NCBI GenBank assembly: GCA_038323615.1
Contig: JBBQHC010000037.1
Location: 1 to 21,971 of the forward strand
Direction: 5' to 3'
Length of the DNA: 21,971 nucleotides
Origin: JBBKXP01 sp038323615
Lineage (GTDB): Bacteria > Pseudomonadota > Alphaproteobacteria > Rhodobacterales > Rhodobacteraceae
Under the pieces are notes generated by a model. The model was not told the DNA's origin. It searched no databases and saw only the letters and a program-made list of their open reading frames with translations. The translations under genes and the position numbers were made by a program. Below, piece by piece: positions 1 through 7,312 of the stretch. How positions within the stretch are numbered: position 1 is the stretch's first letter; each line of letters begins with the position of its first letter.

Positions 1-55
1 CGACGTTAAAATGGTCGCAGGTGACGCCCGATGCATCAACAGGGGCGCACGACAC

Positions 56-85
56 TTGACTTTGTTTGGCCCGAATGGGTTATGA
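56..85 (+). promoter_or_regulatory. Possible sigma70-type promoter of greA
   Basis: A TTGACT hexamer (56-61) is followed 18 bases later by TTATGA (80-85), a plausible -35/-10 pair. It would start transcription about 30 bases before the greA start codon at 126. Found by eye only. The rest of 1-125 shows no gene end that I can identify. Confidence 0.4.
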
Positions 86-125
86 ACGTCCGATTGAAGC
101 CGCAGACCCCGAAAGGGCCGACCAC

Positions 126-596
126 ATGGAAAAGATCCCGCTGACCCGCGCCGGTTATGACAAACTGGATGCCGAACTGAAGCAGTTGAAATCGGTCGAA
201 CGCCCGGCGATCATCGCGGCGATCGCCGAGGCGCGGGCGCATGGCGATCTGTCCGAGAACGCCGAGTACCATTCGGCGAAGGAAAAGCAGTCGTTCATCG
301 AGGGCCGGGTGAAAGAGCTGGAGGGCGCGATTTCGCTGGCCGAGGTGATCGACCCGACCAAGCTGGGCGGCACCATCAAGTTTGGCGCGACGGTCAAGCT
401 GGTCGATGAAGTCACCGAAGAGGAAAAGACCTATCAGATCGTCGGCGAATACGAAGCCGACATCGAGGCGGGCCGCCTGAACATCAAGTCGCCGCTGGCC
501 CGTGCGCTGATCGGCAAGGATACCGGCGACAGCGTCGAAGTGCGCACCCCGGGGGGCGACCGTTCGTACGAAATCCTGTCCATCGCCTATGTGTAA
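126..596 (+). CDS. greA: Transcription elongation factor GreA
   Basis: GreA binds the secondary channel of RNA polymerase and stimulates cleavage of backtracked transcripts, rescuing stalled elongation complexes. The protein has 156 residues, close to the usual 157-160. The N-terminal half is the antiparallel coiled coil, with the conserved acidic tip motif DLSENAEY around residues 40-47; the C-terminal half is the FKBP-like domain that docks on polymerase. The ATG at 126 is chosen over upstream in-frame codons because the family begins with a short M-E-K-hydrophobic stretch and because GAAAGGG (111-117) lies at good ribosome-binding distance. A possible promoter lies at 56-85. The next gene starts 22 bases downstream on the same strand, so the two may be co-transcribed. 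Confidence 0.96.
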   Translation: MEKIPLTRAGYDKLDAELKQLKSVERPAIIAAIAEARAHGDLSENAEYHSAKEKQSFIEGRVKELEGAISLAEVIDPTKLGGTIKFGATVKLVDEVTEEEKTYQIVGEYEADIEAGRLNIKSPLARALIGKDTGDSVEVRTPGGDRSYEILSIAYV

Positions 597-618
597 GCGT
601 CGGACATGAAAGGCTGAC

Positions 619-1644
619 ATGGCAGAAATGCGCACGACTACGAACAAGATGTTGACGGCTGGAGCACTGCCGGATCGCGGCCGTGTGAGCGCGAGCGAAA
701 TGGTCGCTATCGGCCTCAGCCTGCTGTGGATTGTCGTAGCTGTCGCGTTTTTTCTGGCGTCATGGCGGTCGGATGACACAGGCAGCGGCCCCAGTCTGGA
801 CAGCCTGCGGATCATCATCACGCTGCTGGCGATTTTTCTGCCAGTGGCGATGATCTGGGTCGCCGCCAGCGCGGCGCGGTCGGCGCGCATCGTCCGAGAG
901 GAATCGCAGCGATTGCAAATCGCCATCGACGCGATGCGCCAAAGCTATTTGGCTGACCGGCAGGGACGCACGAACGGCGGCATGCAGCCGACCGTCGAAA
1001 AGAAACTTAACGAGATCGCGCAGGCAACCCGGGCGACCGAAACCACCGTCGCCAGTTTCGCATCGGGACGGAGCGCGCAGGCACGCGCCGCGCCGTTTCA
1101 TTCGACCCGCACCGCACCCGTCGATGACCAGCCCAAACTGGCGTTGGGTACCTCGGCTGAAGAGTTTCAGCCGCCGCTCGCCAAAGCCGAATTGATTCGC
1201 GCCCTGAACTTTCCCGATACGGAAAGGGACGAGGTGGGGTTCGCCGCCCTGCGCCGCGCCCTTAAGGACCGGCAGGCCCGTCAGTTGGTGCAGGCCAGTC
1301 AGGACGTGCTGACACTGCTGTCCGAGGACGGCATCTATATGGACGACCTGCGCCCCGACCGCGCCCATCCCGATGTCTGGCGGCGGTTCGCCAAGGGCGA
1401 GCGGGGCCGCGCCATCGCGTCGCTGGGCGGGGTGCGCGACCGGTCCTGTCTGGCGTTGACGGTCTCGCGAATGCGGGCTGACACGATTTTTCGCGACGCG
1501 GCGCATCACTTCTTGCGCAAGTTCGATCAGATGCTGGTGACCTTCGAGGACACCGCGACGGATGAAGAAATCGCCGATCTGTCCGAAACCCGCACAACCC
1601 GTGCGTTCATGTTGTTGGGTCGCGTCACAGGGGCGTTCGATTAA
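619..1644 (+). CDS. Conserved hypothetical membrane protein, two N-terminal helices
   Basis: I do not recognise a named family. The 341-residue product has two strongly hydrophobic segments (about residues 28-48 and 64-85). These are followed by a helical, charged stretch (about 88-145) that could form a coiled coil, then an Ala/Pro/Thr-rich linker, then a mainly helical C-terminal domain from about residue 180. The two helices would anchor it in the inner membrane with the large C-terminal part probably cytoplasmic. The ATG at 619 has GAAAGG (608-613) in front; an internal ATG at 628 is an alternative. It lies 22 bases after greA on the same strand with no terminator between, suggesting a shared transcript. 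Its long open frame with no stop, opposite only short frames, supports it being real. Confidence 0.8.
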   Translation: MAEMRTTTNKMLTAGALPDRGRVSASEMVAIGLSLLWIVVAVAFFLASWRSDDTGSGPSLDSLRIIITLLAIFLPVAMIWVAASAARSARIVREESQRLQIAIDAMRQSYLADRQGRTNGGMQPTVEKKLNEIAQATRATETTVASFASGRSAQARAAPFHSTRTAPVDDQPKLALGTSAEEFQPPLAKAELIRALNFPDTERDEVGFAALRRALKDRQARQLVQASQDVLTLLSEDGIYMDDLRPDRAHPDVWRRFAKGERGRAIASLGGVRDRSCLALTVSRMRADTIFRDAAHHFLRKFDQMLVTFEDTATDEEIADLSETRTTRAFMLLGRVTGAFD

Positions 1645-1932
1645 AGCATTGGCGTTTGACCTGATTCAGACTTTGCCAAATCTTGGGGCGAAGTGTGATT
1701 TCTGTCGGCTTAAATAAAACGCAAAATTGGTTGGATCATTTTCAGGTTGTCTGGTTAGGCCAAGTGAACGGGCTTGGAAGCGACTTTGCCAAGATCCAGT
1801 TCTCTAGAGAAGTAGATCTGCAAGATCATGTTTGTAATAGAAAAAACGTGTTTTTGTGGGTCTGTTAACGATTGGTTTGCAAATTTGCCGTCGCATCGGT
1901 GACGCCGTCGCAGGCGCACCGTCCCCAAGCGA
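1645..1932. other. AT-richer intergenic region with small palindromes
   Basis: This 288-base gap separates the greA unit from the converging Moco operon. About 1680-1890 is visibly poorer in G and C than all surrounding genes. It holds a perfect 12-base palindrome (TTCTCTAGAGAA, 1800-1811), a perfect 10-base palindrome (GCAAATTTGC, 1879-1888), and an A-run/T-run dyad (1841-1855). Short open frames exist (for example from the TTG at 1683, or a 24-codon frame from the ATG at 1828) but none has a good ribosome-binding site or recognisable protein features. It may hold terminators, a small RNA or degraded sequence. Confidence 0.5.
1897..1921 (-). terminator. Hairpin downstream of the Moco operon
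   Basis: On the minus strand this folds as a 9-base-pair stem, CGGTGCGCC paired with GGCG-T-CACCG (one bulged T), around a TGCGAC loop. It starts 12 bases after the acetyltransferase stop codon. There is no clear T-run behind it, so it may act with a cofactor, or stabilise the 3' end of the mRNA rather than terminate. Confidence 0.35.
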
Positions 1933-2514
1933 TCACGACACCGACCGCACCATCGTCGTCGCCGATTGGAACCCATAAAGCAGGCGCAGCGGCCCCATGC
2001 GGTGCGTCCCGACCGCCCGAAACCCTTGCCGTTCATACAGGGCGCGGGCGCGCGGGTTACTGTCGATCACGTCCAGACGCACCTCGGCAAAACCGCGTGC
2101 GGCGGCTTCGGCGGTGACGGCGTCAAGCAGGGCACTGCCGACCCCTTGGCCACGTGCATCCGGTGCGACGAAAATGCCATCCATCAGGAACCGCTGGTTT
2201 TCGGTATCGCGTTCCAACAGATTCAGCAGCAGACCGCGCCACAGCGCCCCGAACCGGCCATAAACCGCCGCCATGTCGCCAAAATCGCCGCCGACCAGCG
2301 CGCCCTCGATGGTTTTGAACCCGGCCACGCCCAGAAGCGTGCCGTCGGCGTCGTGGGCGCAAATCGCGTGGGTCGGGTCGAGAACCAGTTCGACGAAGGC
2401 CTGCGCCTTGTTCGCCGGCCCCATGACGCGGCCCAGCTTGGCCCCGAACGCCTCCCAATACAGCGCTGTGGCGGCGGCGCGGTCGCGGGGCGGGATACCT
2501 TTGGTGATCCTCAC
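1933..2514 (-). CDS. GNAT-family N-acetyltransferase
   Basis: This is a predicted acetyl-CoA-dependent acyltransferase of the GNAT superfamily, 193 residues. The acetyl-CoA pyrophosphate-binding motif A is clear at about residues 115-131 (VAPDARGQGVGSALL), and motif B appears as NPRARALYERQGF (153-165). The substrate cannot be read from the sequence. The start is a GTG at 2514 whose bases overlap the moeA stop as GTGA, so it is probably translated by coupling to moeA. It is the last gene of the fdhD-mobA-mobB-moeA series. Its position may only reflect operon growth; a direct Moco role is not shown. A hairpin lies just after its stop. Confidence 0.9.
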   Translation of the reverse strand: MRITKGIPPRDRAAATALYWEAFGAKLGRVMGPANKAQAFVELVLDPTHAICAHDADGTLLGVAGFKTIEGALVGGDFGDMAAVYGRFGALWRGLLLNLLERDTENQRFLMDGIFVAPDARGQGVGSALLDAVTAEAAARGFAEVRLDVIDSNPRARALYERQGFRAVGTHRMGPLRLLYGFQSATTMVRSVS

Positions 2515-3770
2515 AGGCCGAAACTTTCATAGGGGAAATAGCGGACAGGGGTGCCAGGGGTGATCGTCATCGCGGCGTCGGGCAGCTCCACCAGCCCGGT
2601 TGCCCATGACAAGCCCGATACGCGCCCCGACCCTTCGGACCCGAACACCTCTGCCTTGCCATCACGAATGCGGGCCCGCAGATATTCTCGGCGTCCGTCC
2701 TTTTTGGATTTGGTGAATGCGGCGGGCACGTCGAACCCCTGCGGATCGCACCAATCGGCCCCGGCCAGTTGTCCCAATGCGGGACGGGCAAAGATCAGGG
2801 TGCAGATCAGGGCCGCCACCGGATTGCCGGGCAGGCCGAACACCGGGACGCCCTGCCATAACCCCAGAGCGAGCGGCCGCCCCGGTTTCAACGCGATCCG
2901 CCACAGTGCCATCGACCCGGTGGCGGTCAGCGCGGCCGAGATGTGATCTTCGTCCCCCGCCGATGCGCCGCCCGAGGTCAGGATCGCGTCGGCCTGCGCC
3001 GCGCCCTGGTCCAGCGCCGCGCGGACATCGGATTGACTGTCGCCGACCCGGCCCAGATCGATCACATGATAACCCCAGCGGGCAACGACCGCCCGCAGCA
3101 TCGGACGGTTGGCGTCATAGATGTTGGCGTCGGTCGCCGCCTCGTCCGCGTCGCGCAACTCGTCGCCCGTCGAAAGGATCGCCACCCGTAAGCGTTTGCG
3201 CACCACGACGGTCGCAACCCCGGCGGCGGTCAGCGTGCCCAGATCGGCCGCCGTCAACCGTCGGCCGGCAGGCAGGATGTGGGTTCCGGCCTGCATATCC
3301 TCGCCCACCTTGCGCGTGTTTGCGCCGCGTTTCAGCGGCCCGTGAAAGGCGATGCTGACGCTGTCGGTCGTCGTATCTTCTTGCAGCACGACCGTATCGG
3401 TGCCTGCGGGCAGGCTGGCGCCGGTCAGCACACGGATCGCGTGCCCTGTCGGGACAATGTCGGGGTAAGGCACCCCGGCGGCGGCGCGGCCCGGTAGCAA
3501 CGGCAGAGTCTGCGGCCCGTCAACGATGCTGCCCTGCGCAAAGGCGTAGCCATCGACCGCGGTATTGGCGTGGGGCGGATGCGCCCGGACAGCGGTGACG
3601 GCGCTGGACAGGATGCACCCGGCGGCATCGCCGACAGCCACCGTTTCGGAGCCGGTCACCGCCGTCAGACGGTCACGCAGCAACGCCAGCGCCGTATCGA
3701 CCGGCGTCCAATGCGCGCCTTGCGGCATCGCGAAACAGTCGTTGCGCAGCGGTGGCGGGATCAAGGTCAT
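2511..3770 (-). CDS. moeA: Molybdopterin molybdenumtransferase MoeA
   Basis: MoeA inserts molybdate into adenylylated molybdopterin in the last common step of molybdenum cofactor synthesis, in the cytoplasm. The product has 419 residues, slightly longer than the ~400 usual for the family. Visible landmarks are DGYA (73-76), the MoCF-domain motifs TGDEL (201-205) and TSGGASAGDED (265-275), KPGRP (295-299) and LPGNPV (313-318), then the C-terminal domain IV. The ATG at 3770 overlaps the stop of the upstream gene as ATGA and gives the expected N-terminus. An in-frame extension upstream to about 4103 runs antisense-style over the neighbour's coding frame and has no MoeA character. The stop overlaps the GTG of the acetyltransferase. 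A longer N-terminal lead (about 20 residues) precedes the first conserved helix. Confidence 0.95.
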   Translation of the reverse strand: MTLIPPPLRNDCFAMPQGAHWTPVDTALALLRDRLTAVTGSETVAVGDAAGCILSSAVTAVRAHPPHANTAVDGYAFAQGSIVDGPQTLPLLPGRAAAGVPYPDIVPTGHAIRVLTGASLPAGTDTVVLQEDTTTDSVSIAFHGPLKRGANTRKVGEDMQAGTHILPAGRRLTAADLGTLTAAGVATVVVRKRLRVAILSTGDELRDADEAATDANIYDANRPMLRAVVARWGYHVIDLGRVGDSQSDVRAALDQGAAQADAILTSGGASAGDEDHISAALTATGSMALWRIALKPGRPLALGLWQGVPVFGLPGNPVAALICTLIFARPALGQLAGADWCDPQGFDVPAAFTKSKKDGRREYLRARIRDGKAEVFGSEGSGRVSGLSWATGLVELPDAAMTITPGTPVRYFPYESFGL

Positions 3771-4591
3771 GGCTGCAATCTGGGGGCCGGCACGCCGAAA
3801 ATCCAGCCCTCTTCGGGGGCATTGACGGTCAGATGCGCGGCGAACGCGTCGGGGGCCATCGCAGCCAAAGTCCGCGCAACCTCGCGGACCTGATGCGCGT
3901 CCCTGATCATGCCGTCGGGTGCCGGGGCCGCGATCAACCCCGGCAGGCTGGGCCAGATTTCGATCATGGCAATCGGGCGGTCGAGCGTTTCGAACGGCCA
4001 GACCGCGACCTGTCCTGCAAAGCGGCGGCGCAGGCGCGATAACACTGGCAGGCCCATGATGACCTGACTGCCGACGGCCCCCGCACCCGACAGTTGCCAG
4101 CAAGTGAACGCGCCTTTCGGTTCGGTTAGGCGATGGTCGTGAAAGAGGTTGTGGTAAGACTTTTTATTGCGTGGCAAATGCGCGATATCGCGTTTCATGG
4201 CGTTGCCCCAGAACGGGCCGCTGCCGGGAAATGTCGCGTTGATTTCTCCGGCCAGATCGAAACGGTTGTTGACCTTGGGCGCATCCTGCACCCGGTCGGC
4301 AAACCAGTCCCACAGCGCCAGCGGATTATCGGTGCCCGTCAGTTCGCGGGCGAACCCGCTGGGATAGCCAAACGGGAAATCGAATCCGGCGCAGACGGTA
4401 CGGCCAGCGTGCAACTCGGCGTCCAGCAATTCCGTCAGCCAGTGCTCCAGCTTTTGCCGGTTGCGGAAATATTCCGGTTCGCCCGCAGTCCCGTGCCGCG
4501 CGACACAGGCCCAGATCGCATCCTTCTTGCGCATCGCCCCGCGGTCGTTGCCACCCGACCAATCGACCATGACAAAAGTGTCGAACCTCAT
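3767..4591 (-). CDS. Predicted RNase H-fold (DUF429-like) protein in the Moco operon
   Basis: This 274-residue protein lies between mobB and moeA, with ATGA overlaps on both sides. I recognise no characterised family member, but the layout resembles the DUF429/predicted RNase H-fold nuclease group. A first strand ends in an acidic residue (VMVDWSGG, D10), a second acidic residue sits in AGFDFPFGYP (D71), a glutamate in IEIWPSL (E211), and an Asp-Ala at the head of a helix in MIRDAHQVREVA (D231). These would form the four-acid metal site. Such proteins are often automatically labelled as molybdopterin guanine dinucleotide synthesis proteins because of their neighbours. A nuclease, a nucleotide-handling role in MGD synthesis, or a structural role are all possible. 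That it is a real gene is certain from coupling; the fold is inference. Confidence 0.85.
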   Translation of the reverse strand: MRFDTFVMVDWSGGNDRGAMRKKDAIWACVARHGTAGEPEYFRNRQKLEHWLTELLDAELHAGRTVCAGFDFPFGYPSGFARELTGTDNPLALWDWFADRVQDAPKVNNRFDLAGEINATFPGSGPFWGNAMKRDIAHLPRNKKSYHNLFHDHRLTEPKGAFTCWQLSGAGAVGSQVIMGLPVLSRLRRRFAGQVAVWPFETLDRPIAMIEIWPSLPGLIAAPAPDGMIRDAHQVREVARTLAAMAPDAFAAHLTVNAPEEGWIFGVPAPRLQP

Positions 4592-5079
4592 ATTCCCACT
4601 TGCGCAAGTATGAACTCAGCGACCCCTGCGATGTCGTCCAGATCGAACACCGGGCGGTCCAGTTTCAGCGGGCTGTCGGATGCCACTGCCCGGATCGTCG
4701 GATCGTTCGGGGCGATCAGCGGGTTGCCGGTGACGGCGCGGAACGCCTCGACCTTGGGATGGGCGTCGCGTTTCCAGCCCTCGATCAGCACCAGATCGAC
4801 GGGGTCGAGGCGCGCCAGCAGGTCTGCCAAGGGCGGCTCGGCAGCTCCCGCAAGTTCGGTCATCAGGGCCCAGCGAGTGCTGGACCCGATCAAGACCTGC
4901 CGCGCCCCGGCGGCGCGGTGGCGGTGGCTGTCTTTGCCGGGTTGATCAAGGTCGAACGCGTGGTGCGCGTGTTTCAGGGTCGATACCGTGATGCCACGCC
5001 CGGTGATCTCGGTCACCAGCCGTTCAACCAGCGTGGTTTTGCCTGCATTCTTGAAACCGACGACGCCGAACACCTTCAT
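4588..5079 (-). CDS. mobB: Molybdopterin-guanine dinucleotide biosynthesis adaptor MobB
   Basis: MobB is a GTP-binding accessory protein that assists MobA in making the MGD form of the cofactor. The 163-residue product opens with a P-loop, GFKNAGKTT (residues 8-16), followed by the family's STLKHAHH segment and, further on, LIEGWKRDAHPK, the Walker B-type strand and following loop. The ATG at 5079 overlaps the mobA stop (ATGA) and places the P-loop at the expected distance from the N-terminus; an in-frame extension to 5247 runs inside mobA and is rejected. Length fits stand-alone MobB (about 160-175). The stop overlaps the start of the RNase H-like gene. Confidence 0.94.
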   Translation of the reverse strand: MKVFGVVGFKNAGKTTLVERLVTEITGRGITVSTLKHAHHAFDLDQPGKDSHRHRAAGARQVLIGSSTRWALMTELAGAAEPPLADLLARLDPVDLVLIEGWKRDAHPKVEAFRAVTGNPLIAPNDPTIRAVASDSPLKLDRPVFDLDDIAGVAEFILAQVGI

Positions 5080-5657
5080 AACATCGCCTTGGCCTGCGCC
5101 AGATCGGCGGGAGTGTTGACGTTGAAGAACGCCGCATCGTCGGGGAATTCGGCGGTCGCGGCATGGTGGCGGTCGGTCCACAGGACGACCTTGCGCAGGC
5201 CATCCGTCAGTGCCACGCGCAGATCGTCGCGCAGGGCGACGGGCCACAAACCGAATGTGGGGTGCCGCCCACCCGGCGTTGCCGCCAGAGCCAAGCCAAT
5301 GTCCCCGGCGGCCAGTTGCAGGCGCGGCACCAGATCGCAGGGAAAGAATGGCGTGTCGGCGGCGGCGGTGACGATATGGGTCGCGCCCTGCGTCGCCGCC
5401 CAGTCAAGGCCCGCCAGCACTCCGGCCAAAGGCCCGGCAAAGCCGGCAATTCCATCGGCCAGAACCGGCAGGCCAAGACGTTCAAAACGGGTCGGGTCGC
5501 CGTTGGCATTCAGGGCCAGCCCGGCCACCTGCGGGTTAAGGCGGGCAATCACGAGGTCAAGGATCGTGCCATCGCCCAAAGGCAGCAGCCCCTTGTCGCC
5601 GCCGCCCATCCGGGTTGCCTGTCCGCCTGCAAGAATAACACCCAGCGGCGGCGTCAT
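5076..5657 (-). CDS. mobA: Molybdenum cofactor guanylyltransferase MobA
   Basis: MobA transfers GMP from GTP to Mo-molybdopterin, making the MGD cofactor needed by DMSO reductase-family enzymes such as formate dehydrogenase and nitrate reductase. The 193-residue protein begins with the nucleotidyltransferase signature LAGGQATRMGGGDKGLLPL (residues 9-27). The metal-binding Asp is in AAADTPFFP (D101), and the family's closing motif NVNTPADL is at about 179-186. The ATG at 5657 overlaps the fdhD stop as ATGA; the longer in-frame extension into fdhD lacks family character. Together with fdhD and mobB it implies that this organism makes bis-MGD enzymes, probably a formate dehydrogenase encoded elsewhere or just outside the window. 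Confidence 0.95.
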   Translation of the reverse strand: MTPPLGVILAGGQATRMGGGDKGLLPLGDGTILDLVIARLNPQVAGLALNANGDPTRFERLGLPVLADGIAGFAGPLAGVLAGLDWAATQGATHIVTAAADTPFFPCDLVPRLQLAAGDIGLALAATPGGRHPTFGLWPVALRDDLRVALTDGLRKVVLWTDRHHAATAEFPDDAAFFNVNTPADLAQAKAML

Positions 5658-6541
5658 CGCTTGTCGCCACCTTTGCGGGCCGAATGTTGCGGCTCGTCCG
5701 CCACGGCTGCCGGGTCGGCGTCGCGCACCAACCGATCCTCGCCCGCCAGACAGACGAACCTGTGGCCTTTCATCCGCCCGATCAGGGTCAGCCCGACCTG
5801 TCGCGCGATCTCGACCCCCCAGGCGGTGAAACCCGACCGCGAGACCAGCGCGGGTATCCCCATCAGCGCTGTCTTGATCACCATCTCCGAGGTCAGCCGC
5901 CCGGTGGTGTACAGCGTCTTGTCGGTGGCGGGCACGTTTTCGGACAGCATCCAACCGGCGATCTTGTCCACCGCGTTGTGGCGCCCGACATCCTCCATAT
6001 AGACCAGTGGGCGGGGGCCTTGGCACAGGACCGTGCCGTGGATCGCGCCGGCGGTCAGATACAGCGACGGGGTGCGGTTGATCCGGGCGGACAGGGCGTA
6101 AAGATCGGAAGTGTGCAAAAGGGTCGGCGGCAGTTTCACACCCGCCAGCCCCTCCATCATGTCGCCGAAAACGGTGCCGACGGCGCAGCCGCTGGTCCGG
6201 GTCTTTTTGCGCAGCTTATCCTCGTAAGTCGTCTGCGAGGTGGTGCGCACGACGACAGTTTCCAGCTCTTCGTCGTAATCGACGCCCTTGATGACCTCGC
6301 CGTCCTTCAACATGCCCTGGTTGCGCAGGAACCCCAACGCGAGATATTCCGGGTAGTCGCCGATGGTCATTGCGGTGACGATTTCCTGGGCGTTCAGATA
6401 GATCGTCAGCGGGCGTTCCTCGACCACGTTGGTGGTCAGGGGCGCGCCGTTCTGGTCGGTGCCGGTGACGACGCGGGTCAGCCGGGCGGCCCCCGGATCG
6501 GGGGCGATCAGATAGTCGGACAGATCGTCAAGCACGGCCAA
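5654..6541 (-). CDS. fdhD: Formate dehydrogenase accessory sulfurtransferase FdhD
   Basis: FdhD delivers sulfur from the cysteine desulfurase to the Mo centre of formate dehydrogenases and binds the cofactor. The 295-residue product shows the family features: NVVEERPLTIYLN near residues 38-50, the active-site loop TSGCAVG (116-122), and MEDVGRHNAVDK in the middle of the protein. The loop normally reads C-x-x-C; here only C119 is present and the second position is G122. The start is a TTG at 6541: an in-frame TGA lies two codons upstream, and GGGG (6550-6553) sits at good distance for the TTG. A GTG two codons in is an alternative. It is the first gene of the Moco cluster and diverges from azlC across 60 bases. 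Confidence 0.94.
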   Translation of the reverse strand: MAVLDDLSDYLIAPDPGAARLTRVVTGTDQNGAPLTTNVVEERPLTIYLNAQEIVTAMTIGDYPEYLALGFLRNQGMLKDGEVIKGVDYDEELETVVVRTTSQTTYEDKLRKKTRTSGCAVGTVFGDMMEGLAGVKLPPTLLHTSDLYALSARINRTPSLYLTAGAIHGTVLCQGPRPLVYMEDVGRHNAVDKIAGWMLSENVPATDKTLYTTGRLTSEMVIKTALMGIPALVSRSGFTAWGVEIARQVGLTLIGRMKGHRFVCLAGEDRLVRDADPAAVADEPQHSARKGGDKR

Positions 6542-6601
6542 TTGTCATTCCCCGGCGGCGCGGTTATCCCGCAACGGCACCGATCAGACTAGGCCAAGCC
6601 C

Positions 6602-7312
6602 ATGCCCGCCACCACTGCCAAATCCGCCTATTGGTCCGGCGTCCGCGACGGGCTGCCGTTCCTGCTGGTGGTGACGCCGTTCGCGGTACTGTTCGGCGTC
6701 GTGGCGATGGATGCGGGGCTGACCCTCGGCCAGACGATGGGCTTTTCGGTGACGGTATTCGCCGGGGCGGCGCAGTTTGCGGCCCTGCAACTGATGGTCG
6801 ATAATGCGGGGATCGCACTGGTGCTGCTGGCCGCGCTGGCGGTCAATCTGCGGATGGCGATGTATTCGGCGGCGCTGGTGCCGTGGCTGGGGGCGGCGCC
6901 GCTCTGGCAGCGGGCCGTGGTCGCCTATGTCAACGTCGATCAGACCTATGCCGTCAGCATGGTGCGGTTTGATGAGCGGACCGACTGGGGCGTGGCGCAG
7001 CGGGTCGCGTTCTTTCTGGGCGTGGCGACGCCGATCACCCCGATGTGGGTGGCGATGACGGCCGTCGGGGCGCTGGTGGGGTCGCGGATACCGCCTGAAT
7101 GGGCGCTGGATTTCGCGCTGCCGATCACGTTCATCGGGATGTTCGCGCCGATGCTGAAAACGCTGGCGCATGTGGTGGCGGCGGCGGTGTCAGTGGCAGT
7201 GGCGTTGGCATTGTTGGGCTTGCCTTCGGGGCTTGGCCTGCTGATCGCGGCGGGTGCGGCGATGGTGGCCGGGGCGACCGTCGAAACCATCATGGAGCGG
7301 CGGGCAGCATGA
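6602..7312 (+). CDS. azlC: AzlC-family branched-chain amino acid export permease, large subunit
   Basis: AzlC-type proteins, with a small AzlD partner, form an inner-membrane exporter for branched-chain or related amino acids. The 236-residue product is strongly hydrophobic, with several transmembrane stretches. It carries the family's early PFAVLFGVVA and AGAAQFAALQLM segments (about residues 28-66), the NLRMAMYSAALVPWL segment, and the DQTYAVSM motif. The ATG at 6602 is preceded only by a weak AGG. Its stop overlaps the azlD start as ATGA, consistent with stoichiometric production of the two subunits. The 60-base gap to the divergent fdhD start must hold promoters for both directions, though none is obvious. 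Confidence 0.92.
   Translation: MPATTAKSAYWSGVRDGLPFLLVVTPFAVLFGVVAMDAGLTLGQTMGFSVTVFAGAAQFAALQLMVDNAGIALVLLAALAVNLRMAMYSAALVPWLGAAPLWQRAVVAYVNVDQTYAVSMVRFDERTDWGVAQRVAFFLGVATPITPMWVAMTAVGALVGSRIPPEWALDFALPITFIGMFAPMLKTLAHVVAAAVSVAVALALLGLPSGLGLLIAAGAAMVAGATVETIMERRAA

Noticed and set aside
36..926. 296-codon open frame on the minus strand opposite greA and the start of the next gene
   Set aside because: It runs antisense to greA, which is unmistakable; its translation is low-complexity with no family character. It is a codon-bias shadow.
1841..1855. A-run, CGTG, T-run dyad as a terminator
   Set aside because: The stem is five A-T pairs only, without a GC-rich part; too unstable for a rho-independent terminator.
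1683..1868. 61-codon frame from a TTG in the AT-richer gap
   Set aside because: No ribosome-binding site, a non-ATG start and no protein features; such a short frame is expected by chance.
3771..4103. In-frame N-terminal extension of moeA
   Set aside because: It lies within the RNase H-like gene in another frame, reads as Arg/Gly/Pro-rich shadow, and the ATG at 3770 makes the same ATGA junction as its neighbours.
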